Below are positions 51,501 through 64,000 of a stretch of 64,000 bases of DNA, piece by piece. How positions within the stretch are numbered: position 1 is the stretch's first letter; every line of letters starts with the position of its first letter. This stretch comes from Dirofilaria immitis (lineage: Eukaryota > Nematoda > Chromadorea > Rhabditida > Onchocercidae), in contig JAKNDB010000104.1 in the NCBI GenBank assembly GCA_024305405.1, positions 1,364,001 to 1,428,000 of the forward strand. Direction: 5' to 3'. Below the pieces are notes generated by a model. That model did no database searches. It was not told where the DNA came from and saw only the letters and a program-made list of their open reading frames with translations. A program made the translations under genes and the position numbers.

Positions 51501-54287
51501 CTTAAACTAATATGAGCATTATATTTTCTTTTTCTTTCTTACCTTAATAAAATGTAAACAGCTATAAATATATCAGTTTATTGATTTTTTTAATTTGTTA
51601 ATCCCATTTCACCTTTAAAAAATGATCTTTGACATTTTATTTTATATAGCAAAAAAAAAAATAAGAAAAAGACCAAATCACTAAGCGAAGACAAAAATTT
51701 CATATGAAGAATACGATATTTCAAAAAATAGTCGAAGAAGATTGCAGAAATTAGTGATTTTTAATTTCAATCAAGAATTTATTCGATCAATAAATCATCC
51801 GTATGACATTAAAAAAGATTTCATAAATTCTTAAAGAAAATAGAAAAAATTTATAAGAAAAAGTAAGTTTTAATGATTTTATGAGATGAAAGTTCACTTT
51901 CTAGTGGAATTTGAGAACAAGTTATTTTCTTTAAGGGATAATTAGTTTATCACTATAAAAAAATGATAGATGTAATAGCATTTTTAAATATTAATCATTG
52001 CTTTTCCTGAATTTAGTTTATTATAACATAAATCTCTTCTCAGAAGAAAAATGTATGTATTATTTCTAATCTTATATTCATAAACAGCCTCAGTAGATGG
52101 CCCTTTTTGATTACTGACTAATTTTTTATCGAACATCTAAAATTGTATTATTTTTATCTTTTTTTCCATTTCTTAATTATCAATATTGCCTACTTAATCA
52201 CATAATAAAATATTTGATTCGATTGATTTAAGATATCAATCATGAAATAATTATTAATTGATTTTTAAACAGAAAGCATTCAAGTATCCATTATTCGAGT
52301 TATATCCAATACATTCATTCTCTGATATCTTCGAATATGAGAATTACAGAATAGTCTGGGAAGGTGCCTGGACAAAATACACCAGAAGATGAACCAAGGG
52401 GCCAGGAAAAATAATGAATCCCAAACACTTTTCTTCTTTATCTGATTAGAGATGACAATTTAGCAATAGGAGACTATGTATCGTTTTAATAAAAGCGGAA
52501 TTAGAACCAAAATTAAATTCTCTGATATTTTGAAACAGTAGAAAACTTTAAAACAATCAAAATGTCGCTAATTTTCTTCAACAAAATTGTTTATCAAAAA
52601 AAAGCTAAGGATAAATAAAATAAAAAATGATTTATTAAACGATTAAAGAACCACATAAAATAATTACAATTTATCACATTTCTTTTTAAATATTGAGACG
52701 ACACATAGTCTTTTATTACTGAATTGTCATCTCTAATCGGATAAAGGAGGGAAATATTCAGGATTCATTACTTTTCCTGGCCCCTTGGTTTGCCTTCTGA
52801 TGTGTTGTGTCCAGGCACGTTTCCAGATAGATTCTGTAGTTCTCATATCATATATCCCAATTAATAGCTGCAAGACTTGATTGCTAATTCAGAATTGAAA
52901 TTTTGAATTAATTAAGAAGACAAGCTATATTTTGACAACTTAATTATGATCATTTTTATTACTACACAAGATCTCGTTCCATATTCAACTAATTTTTAAA
53001 ATTTTTGCTCAATTAATTAATTAATTTTTCAATTAATTTGAATTCTAAATTCGTGTGCAGCACTCTCCTTTTGTATACTTATAAGAAAGTTATAAATTAT
53101 TTTTATTAGGGTTATATAATAAATTTCTAGCTACTTAATTCAAAAATATTACAAATCGAAGAAATAATTTTGTGTGTTTCACTGATAACAGCAGATTTCG
53201 TAGAAAATTAAAATCAATCGCCTACTTTTCAAATAAAATTTCAGCTCAAATTTACTTTTCAATGATATTTTAACCGTTTTTAAAATTTCAATCATATTTT
53301 ATTGACCTAAACATAAGTGAAATATTAATTTAAAAAGAAATAAAAGCATTCCTGAAATTAATTACCAATAAAGAATTTGTCTGATTTTTTTCATTTCAGC
53401 ATTTTTCTAAAAACCATGAGTGAATTTTCATTTAGTTATTCATCTTCAATATTTGCAATTTATTGAAAACAAAATTATTCAACACTACTTAAAATTAATT
53501 ACTAAATACTAATGGATTCAAAGGACTAAATAAAATCATTTTTTTGATTTTTTCCAATAATATTATACAAATGTTATGCAAAACCAATCAATCCATTGTA
53601 ATGAAAAAAATCGATTCCATTCAAAAGAATTATTCAAACAAATGATAAGCGATAAATTTGCAAAGCAAATATTGGGCTCCGTATTGATCTTATGAATCCT
53701 TAAAGGTCAAAAGCATGCATTATGAAATTTTTCCCATTTTAAATAAAATTTTATTTCTTAATTTTAGTATATAAATGCCTTTTGTGAATTGTGATAAAAT
53801 GTTAGCTGTTTGAAAATATGACGCCATTTCGTTGGATAGAAATGAAATCAATTGGTTCATTTCCGTTCAACGAAATGATAAAACAAAAAACGAATATTCA
53901 AAATGTTGGAGCGGAAAAGTGAAATATTAATTTATATAATCAAGAATTCGGAGTTGTATTTAAATCTCGATAAATCGTCCTAATTAGTTTAGCTAGTTAT
54001 TTCCTCATCCTAATATTTTTGCAATTCTCCTCTAAAAGATTTAATCTTAATATAGTTTATCTCTTAATGAATTACGGATTTATTGATTTTTATTTTCAAA
54101 TCTTTCTAATTTCAGAAATCGAGAATATAAGAACAAGCAACTTACTAAGCAGAGCGATGTTATAGTTGTCGGCATCAACTGAAATACCCATTTGAGATAA
54201 CATAATTTCAGGTGGTCCTTGAAGACGTGCTTCAATAAATAAAATAGGTAGTGAACCGGATAAATTTTTCATTGGTAGTAATGACAT
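33511..54287 (-). CDS. N-terminally membrane-anchored protein with FFAT-like motifs, unrecognised family (14 exons)
   Basis: Unknown function, about 630 residues. Exons (5' to 3'): 54146-54287, 51103-51263, 50562-50654, 50309-50388, 49793-49926, 49038-49176, 48572-48669, 48337-48441, 46492-46672, 45800-45907, 45350-45508, 36943-37065, 33922-34080, 33511-33720. Every join but one matches in phase. The start is the ATG at 54287, six bases after a CTCAG acceptor. A hydrophobic helix lies at about residues 49-68 (RTSGVLLVASVSSYVIYRVC) without a preceding signal peptide, so probably a tail-out anchor. The middle is serine-rich and acidic with DFISSEK (about 175-181) and EFRAAKE (about 223-229), resembling FFAT motifs that bind VAP proteins at ER contact sites. 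The C-terminal third looks helical. The overall plan recalls mitoguardin, but I do not see the mitoguardin C-terminal motifs. Exon 6 seems to lack one base of an A run. An alternative stop lies at 33877. Confidence 0.72.
33877..33921 (-). CDS. Alternative 3' end of the anchored protein gene
   Basis: If the GTAATC donor at 33921 is not used, exon 13 continues for 14 codons (VIRDKLCKICAKSI) to a TAA at 33877. Both readings are open. The spliced form is preferred because the last exon has a coding-like, less A+T-rich composition. Confidence 0.35.
   Translation of the reverse strand, partial: VIRDKLCKICAKSI
39140..39325 (+). promoter_or_regulatory. GC-rich island with GC-box and E2F-like words
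   Basis: This is one of the most G+C-rich blocks of the window, standing in very A+T-rich intron sequence. It contains GGAGGCGTGGC (39143-39153, GC-box-like) and two E2F-like words ten bases apart, GGCGGGA (39195-39201) and AGCGGGA (39205-39211), followed by several CpGs. No open frame of note was found. It could be the promoter or enhancer of the nested gene 1.25 kb downstream, or an unrecognised RNA gene. Confidence 0.4.
40570..40571 (+). promoter_or_regulatory. Probable spliced-leader acceptor of the nested gene
   Basis: TCTTGTTGTAG ends at 40571, eleven bases before the ATG at 40583. This favours that ATG over in-frame codons further upstream. Confidence 0.5.
40583..41317 (+). CDS. Small secreted cysteine-rich protein, Ly6/three-finger-like
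   Basis: 146 residues from three exons joined in phase 0: 40583-40675, 40810-40983, 41144-41317. The N-terminus MVSLTEFAKIAAIVILTT with cleavage after NANA is a clear signal peptide. The mature protein begins LICYEN and has six cysteines, ending with CICSYDRCN, close to the C-x-C-x-x-D-x-C-N signature that closes Ly6/uPAR and related nematode ET-type modules. Standard Ly6 domains have eight to ten cysteines, so this is a reduced version or a different family with the same ending. The C-terminus (NSSAEKN) is hydrophilic, so there is no GPI signal; it is likely freely secreted. One sequon, NSS, lies near the end. The gene is wholly inside an intron of the opposite-strand anchored-protein gene. 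No nearby AATAAA was found. Confidence 0.75.
43764..43830 (+). repeat. Two-copy tandem repeat in intron
   Basis: ATTAAACAAAGTTAATACCT followed by GTATTTCGTATAT, then the same unit with one T-to-G change; period about 34 bp. Confidence 0.9.
45204..45255. repeat. Near-perfect 50-bp palindrome (hairpin)
   Basis: Left arm 45204-45228 (TTCGATGTCCTAGTGAGCAG plus TGCTC) and right arm 45231-45255 are reverse complements with only an A/C mismatch (215/244) and one G-T pair; only two bases separate them. Both arms are G+C-richer than the surroundings. It lies in the large intron, about 95 bp below exon 11. Confidence 0.95.
45658..45702 (-). other. Possible alternative terminal exon
   Basis: A good acceptor (TTCCACAG, ending at 45703) is followed in phase by FHQFPIREEQKSYE and a TAA at 45658. 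If spliced from exon 10 it would end the protein early, removing the C-terminal third. I preferred the longer in-phase exon at 45350-45508. Confidence 0.3.
47608..47940 (+). repeat. Diverged tandem duplication, unit about 172 bp
   Basis: The unit beginning TAGAACAAAAGATCAGAAGC (about 47608) is repeated in diverged form from TAGAATAAGAGGTCAGAAGT (about 47780). Both run through related middle parts (AAATTACCATTT and AAATTACTATTT) to TGACATGACCCTTGATAA and CGATATGATCCTTTATAA. It lies in intron 8 of the minus-strand gene. Confidence 0.65.
48014..48068 (+). repeat. Two-copy tandem repeat in intron
   Basis: ATAACCTAATATATGACTAT followed by AAATTATG, then ATAACCTAATAGATGATTGT followed by AAATTATA; period about 27 bp. 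Confidence 0.85.
49365..49746 (+). repeat. Direct duplication of about 90 bp in intron
   Basis: Copies at about 49365-49461 and 49651-49746 share GAAAATATTCTAC, AACTAATCAGT and GATGAGATTTAATAATGAATTT-type words in the same order with scattered differences (second word AGATGAGATTTAATAATGAA). They are about 286 bp apart and lie between exons 5 and 6 of the minus-strand gene. Confidence 0.85.
52322..52860. mobile_element. Foldback element (about 150-bp inverted repeats)
   Basis: Arm 1 (about 52322-52485) and arm 2 (about 52696-52860) are imperfect reverse complements. Arm 1 carries CCAAGGGGCCAGGAAAA and GATTAGAGATGACAATT; arm 2 carries their complements TTTTCCTGGCCCCTTGG and AATTGTCATCTCTAATC, in reversed order. 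About 210 bp of A+T-rich sequence lie between. No transposase frame is present, so a non-autonomous MITE or foldback insertion is likely. It sits in intron 1 of the minus-strand gene. Confidence 0.85.
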
Positions 54288-54293
54288 TTTTCC

Positions 54294-54295
54294 CT
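54294..54295 (-). promoter_or_regulatory. Probable spliced-leader acceptor of the anchored protein gene
   Basis: On the minus strand CATTACTCAG ends at 54294, six bases before the ATG at 54287. Immediately upstream is an ATC/ATG trinucleotide-rich stretch. Confidence 0.5.
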
Positions 54296-57200
54296 GAGTA
54301 ATGATAGTGATGACGATGATAGTCACAACAACTATCAAAAATGAAATATGAATTTTCAGTTCAAAGATTCATAAGAGGAGGCATTAGAATATTGTTATGT
54401 TATTTATCGGAAATCCGCCATAGTATGTGAATAGAGACTGGTAGTGTGTCCTCTCGAAGATATTATTATCATCCATTACTATCTATCATATACTAAAATA
54501 TTTTAGAATATTATTACTTTACACAGCACAGTATTAAAATTTCTACCAATATCGTTTGTTATATATCGAGTGCTAAGTGGTTGAAAAGGAAGTAATATTC
54601 AGGAAAAGCAAGAAGTTAGAAATGTTGAAATTTCATGAGAAAAAAAAATAAATTTTGTTTGATAAAGTATTGGCGACGTTGAAATCAATAAATATGCGTA
54701 TGTCCAATGTGTATGTATGTATGAGATTATTGATCATCGGAATATATCGCTATTATTAATTTATATAACAATAAATAATCACATGATAAGCAAAATATAT
54801 ATGTATACCTACGTTTATGAACATTGGTTATATGAAAGAATTGGCAATGGGCAAATTTATCAATCATTATAGACATAGAAGTATTTAATTGAATATTTGA
54901 TTTAATTAATTGAAAAGAGCAAAAATCAAAAAATGTCATTTATTCAAGGTTGTATATGGTTTATGTGAAATGCTATTTTATTATATCTTTGATATGCCTA
55001 TATTTGATTAACTATGCAAATTATCGAAATTGAACTATTTGAAGGGTTAAAGTCCTGATAAACTGAAAATGCCTACTTATCCTTAAATTTTTTGTCAAAA
55101 TCGATATTCCACAAATAATAGGAAACTAATTGAATAATTGTTATGCAGCGAATATAATAATGTAAACAATACAATGATTCATCAAAATTATAAAGCATTT
55201 TTTGTTTTCTTCTCTCGTCATTTTCTCCTCCTCTCTTTCGCTCTCATTTTCTTCTAATAAAATTAAAACAATTGAAATGTAAATTACTCAGAGAGACGCT
55301 TATTATGCAGTTTTGAAAGTTTCTTTGTGAAAAAAAATTATGCGTCCCTCCAAAATATCTATATAGGGAGATGCATGCCTAGGCTCGCTCCATTCAAGCG
55401 GCTGACGATCCAAAGCGTTTATTTGGCGAGTTTCTGGGAAAAATATTCACCTTGGCAAGAATTGGCGAGTTTTTTTGAGAAAATCATTCATTCATCAGGT
55501 TGTTTTATAAACTTAGTTTAAAAATTCATCCTTGTTGCACAATACTTTTTAAATTCTGATCAAATTTCCAATCCAATCAAAATTTAAAGCTATCGAAAAA
55601 ATGAGCTGAAATATTCGAAAAAACTATAAATACTTTTAAAATGCCTCTGTCAAATTGTAGTAACAAGCATCCATCACTGCAACGATCATCGCCATTACCA
55701 TCGATCGATCTTCAGTTGATGGTATGTGTGTATATCGCAGCTGTTACGTATTCCACTCATACACACACACACAACACACACACACACACACAATCTGAGT
55801 CAAAATTGAGCGAAATTAATCTGTGATGTGATGATGATCTTGATTCAATTAAAATTTCGCACATTTTTCGCGCGAGTAACTTAAGAAATAGAAGAGAATT
55901 TTCATAAGTTCAGTCAAATACCTTTTTACAATTTACAACTATCCTCTTTATTATCACGCATATTGCTATGTCTTGCCTAATGAAAGTTGATGTTTGATGT
56001 TGTAATAAACATGCTTATGATTGATATGTTTTCATTTTAAAAGTTTGGCCTAGAATCAATATTCTAGCCAAAAATCCTAGAAATAAAATTGGGATGTAAA
56101 ATTAAAATTAACATTTTATTCTTTATAAAATATTACGCACTTAATTAATAGTGATATAACCAATGGGATAACAGCTGTAAAATTAATAGTAGTGAATAAA
56201 TAGTATTGATTACGTGATGTATGAATAATATAGATAATTTTACGTATTGAACATTACGGATCACAGAAACGCATTAAGCATTTTATAAATGGTATTACTA
56301 CAATTGATGCCATTATCTTTTATTGAATTTTTTCTTCTAGGTAATATTGTTATTAAATTAAAACTATTAAAATCTCGCAATTATCTGTTCAAGAAATACA
56401 TTCGGACAAAATTTATTAGAAAAAATTTTTTTAAAATCATTCTAGAAATTATTGTATGCTAAAGTCGGAATTTCAGTTACACTAAACATATCATTACTAA
56501 ATCTATACCAACGAATATTTCTGATATTATTGGGCAAAAAATCGATTTTAATGCACTATTTCAACTCAAACTTTATATATCGGCTTCTTTCAATATACCC
56601 ATTCATTTCTAGGACACTAATTCGGAAGTAACTAGTTATCAAGTTTGGCAATCAATAATCATTTTATTACATTTTATGCAAACATTTAATAATTCAATAC
56701 TTAAAATTAAGCTTGTCATTACAAATAAAATACATAATAGAAGCATAAATTCGATATAATATCACTAATCATATCTTTTTAGTTTCTTGAATATGTTGTT
56801 TCGCAGAAAAAATATGAAAGCTAAAATAATCGTTGAAACTTTCGATGTCCTTCGGTTTCAATCACTCCGAGAATTGGGATTGCTACTATAAGACTAAATG
56901 AAGAAAATTGCGCTATTTTTTCCTTAGATAGAATAGAAATAAAGAGAAATTGAAATGAACTTTTCGCTTGGAAACATCAAAGTCTTGTAAGAACTTACTA
57001 CAAAGTTTAGAATAAAAGAAAATCAAATCATATTTAAAAGAGGAAGAGAAAAGCAATGAGATGAGAAATGATGGAGAGAGAAAATGCCATCCGTCGTATC
57101 GAAATGTGCTTTTTGCCAGCAGTATTGAGAAGCACATAACAAATCGATGCCGACGAGCATTTATGTTTCATTTTTATAAAATAGCTAGAATCCTATAGAA

Positions 57201-58276
57201 ATATTAACATATGTTCTAGCCAATATTGCTAGAATATGACACAGCGGGATTTGAGAAATCCCAAAGAACATGGAAATAAACATCCCAGACTTCTCAGTCC
57301 GACAAACTATGATTGTCTTATATTTAATTATGAAATGGAAAAATGGAAAAATTGAGATATTGAGATCCTAATGCAAGGCAGCAAATATATGTGTTATCAA
57401 AGTATGGATATCCAAACATTTAATTTGAGTAATTGCTAGTAGTAATAATTATTACCTCGACTATCGGAACCTCTTCAACGTTTAATTGATTCATTCACAT
57501 AGATAGCGGCATGACTAAATGATAAATTGCATAATTATCACTAAAATTGTGATATTTCAAACAGCACAATTCATCGACGGTTTTAAAGAGATCTTTTTAT
57601 CATTTAGGAACTGCCCATAACATTACAAGCACCATCAAAATCCCATTATCAAAAGATGCCTTAAATGAAGTATAGAATTCTTTATTTATTTTCCAAACAA
57701 ATAGAAAAATTATTTGTTCAAATTCATCCTCGAGAAAAAAATTCAACAAAGAAGTATTGAAACTCTTCGCTATTTTTGCGAAGAGATCCAACATTTTTTT
57801 AGAAAATTTCATTTTTATGATTGAGGAATAATAATTCAAAAAACATCAAAAATCAGTGGTTTTCCTCAAAAGTTTCAAATAAACCAAGTAAGAATCCAAA
57901 TGCACAAACATTTGAGAGCAAAAAGCTTCAGAAAAAAACCACTAACTTTCGGCGATGTTCAACTTATATCTAACAACTCCTAACAAATTATTCTGGTGCC
58001 TTTCTCACAAAACTTAATATTCTTTTCAAACAAAGTTTATAACAGTAAGTCATTAAAAAATAGATTTTACACTCCAAAATATTTCTTGAAACAGTGCCCA
58101 TATTTGCAAATAAGAAATATATTACAGCAAATAAAACGATTCAACAATCGGATTTGTAACTGTTTGAAAATATTCACAAGATTTCCAAAAATATACAAAA
58201 AATTTTAAAATATTATATAATATCTCATAAGCCAATATTTCAATCTTACTGAACTCAAAATTATGAGGTGGACATA
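54296..58276. other. Intergenic stretch
   Basis: This lies between the 5' end of the anchored protein gene and the 3' end of SRP54, both on the minus strand. No gene was supported. It contains a pyrimidine-rich block near 55207-55257, a (CA)n microsatellite at 55761-55792, and a less A+T-rich block at 55365-55475 with GGCGAGTTT twice (about 55422 and 55464). The promoter of the anchored protein gene should be in the first kilobase. Confidence 0.5.
55761..55792. repeat. (CA)n microsatellite
   Basis: Alternating AC tract interrupted once by AACA. Confidence 0.95.
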
Positions 58277-62074
<3,798 letters not shown>

Positions 62075-62085
62075 TTACTTAATAC

Positions 62086-62087
62086 CT
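62086..62087 (-). promoter_or_regulatory. Probable spliced-leader acceptor of SRP54
   Basis: On the minus strand TTATTCTTGCAG ends at 62086, leaving a leader of 29 bases before the ATG at 62056. Confidence 0.5.
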
Positions 62088-62089
62088 GC

Positions 62090-64000
62090 AAGAATAATTT
62101 TTTACTGATTCCATTTCTCCCTTCTGATTAATTCAAATGTTAGTTTCGATGAGTGATCAAAACGAGAGAAAAGAAAGCTAAAATAATGTTTCCATGTAAC
62201 ATTTCGCTTCTGAAACATTGAGAGATTCAAGTGTTGTTTAACTCAATATAAACACGCCTCACTTCGACATGAGGGATGCCACATGAGATGCCTCCAACAA
62301 ATCAAGAAATAAATCAATCATACACTTTCAAATTACATCAGAGATAATATCACCGTAAACACGGCCCACCATAATCGTTAAATTGATTTTGTTCTCCTTT
62401 GAGATGGAAAAACGTTGCAGATTTCAATCATATTTCTTTCCCAATTGCACACGACGGATCAGACTGCGTTTCAGCCTCTTTACCATATAGTTTTGGCTTA
62501 TATGTAATTTTAAATTACATATTACAGCATCATAGCATTATAAGTTGCAATGCTGCCTCATTTTTTAATAAAACTAACTGACTAGCAAGAGAATCCCGTG
62601 GTAACGTTCGCAAGTTTTATATGAAAAAACGAACTTGAAAACCTTAATCTTCTGGTGAAAATTAAGCTTTTAGAGCTAATATAGATATCCATGAGGTCTG
62701 TGCTTGTATAATCATCCATCTCAACTCCATCCAGAAAGCTAAATATTCATTAACAAAATCTCCAAAAGTTTAAACAAGAATTAAAATCAAAAAAAAAGAA
62801 AATCAAGATGGCTAGCTTATAACCAACTTCTGACTCTTTCAATGTCCTGGAATAATTTGACTAACTTCCTTTTATCATTACATTCGAAAACCTCACTAAA
62901 GTTCAGGAAATTTGCAGAAATTACAGAAAACACATAACGTTCAAATGTTTTGGGTGACATACTGAATCACATTTTTCTTGCCAAAATATACAACAAGAAT
63001 GCGTCAAAACATTTACGCTGATCTTTTATTTAACAACGACGATTAAAGATCATCAGCAAGTTGTTTCAAGCATGTAAAGGTTTCACACTTTATGCAATCT
63101 GAAGCATCCTAAATCGACAAAAAAAATACCATGAAGAATGCTGTACACATCACCGGGATTTTTGAAACACATAATTATTTCAAACCATGTATAATATTTT
63201 TATAGTACATATATAGTAACAAAGATGCACACAAAGAGACACAGCACTATTCGTAATGCTAAACATAGGACAAATGAAAATATTGAAATCGGAAAAAAGG
63301 CTGCCTGATTTTTTTCAAGACCACAAAATTAAACACACTGAAAAAACAAAAAAAAGGAAAAATCTCTGTATCTAGAGATTTCGAGACCGCATTTATCCAA
63401 ACATCCCGTTTACTTTTGACTTTCAAATTTCTACCAGTAACTTATTATAACAGTTCGGGCATTGAGTGGATAAGTATCATCGAAAGCCATGTGAAATTTA
63501 CTGCCAAAAGAATTCGGGAAAAAGCCGAAAAAACAAGTACCAAAACTTCTTCAAATCTTAAACAGCACATTTTGAGGATTTCTCGCTCATTCATATGTTT
63601 TGACCCATGAAATTGTTATATATTTTTTGATAAAACGTATGTTCTAGGAAATGGTAAGGGTCTCTTTTAGAGCTAAAAAGCAAATAAAAATAGTACAAAA
63701 CTAAAACGTACAAAGAGAAAAGAAAAAACTAGCGAATCTAATTAGATAATAAAAGGATTCTTTCTTTCAATCCTGCCAACTATAATCTATTGAAAAGCTA
63801 GCAAAATTGTTTAATTGGAGACGTGAAAATAAACTGCTTGGAACCCAGAACTTCGACCTCCAATATCAACGATTTCGGCAGGCTACACATTTATACAAGT
63901 GGGAACAAACTGAATTTAATAGGCGTAACTTTTCCTCTGAACCTCACTGCAGAATAAAACATGTTTATATGAGTCCAGATTTTATACGTACATCTACTAG
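62090..64000. other. Upstream region of SRP54; no gene seen
   Basis: No supported coding region in either strand. It must contain the SRP54 promoter, which I cannot point to by motif. Confidence 0.5.

Noticed and set aside
55365..55521. Less A+T-rich block with an open frame
   Set aside because: No splice context or similarity; the repeated GGCGAGTTT suggests a repeat fragment rather than a gene.

Overview
The window is strongly A+T-rich eukaryotic DNA with short exons, GT-AG introns, pyrimidine-rich TTTCAG-type 3' splice sites and 3' splice sites lying a few bases upstream of start codons, as expected for spliced-leader trans-splicing. With a cuticle collagen, this points to a nematode, most likely a parasitic (filarial or other spirurid) species; the species is inferred, not proven. 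I see no CRISPR array, operon of bacterial type, rRNA or convincing tRNA.

Layout. 1-7260: no supported gene, only repeats and a weak coding-like remnant. 7271-18415 (+): a 22-exon gene I joined by splice-phase matching; it encodes an approximately 820-residue type I membrane glycoprotein (signal peptide, large ectodomain, one C-terminal membrane helix, basic/serine-rich tail) that I do not recognise. 19835-20656 (+): three exons encoding another membrane helix plus tail, probably an alternative C-terminus of the same gene. 20740-29349: gene-poor. 29350-31198 (+): cuticle collagen. 33511-54287 (-): a 14-exon gene for an N-terminally membrane-anchored protein of about 630 residues with FFAT-like motifs. 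Its 8.3-kb intron contains a complete opposite-strand gene for a small secreted cysteine-rich protein (40583-41317), a GC-rich island and a near-perfect 50-bp palindrome. 58277-62056 (-): SRP54, the 54-kDa signal recognition particle subunit, 10 exons. 62090-64000: nothing supported.

SRP54 is a housekeeping GTPase that delivers secretory and membrane proteins to the ER; the collagen, the type I glycoprotein and the cysteine-rich protein are all predicted clients of that route, but the genes are otherwise unrelated neighbours.

A caution for any user: SRP54, whose protein is highly conserved, lacks one base in two A5 runs that should be A6, and splice phases show matching one-base deficits in other genes. 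The assembly seems to undercall homopolymers, so automatic gene models here will be broken.
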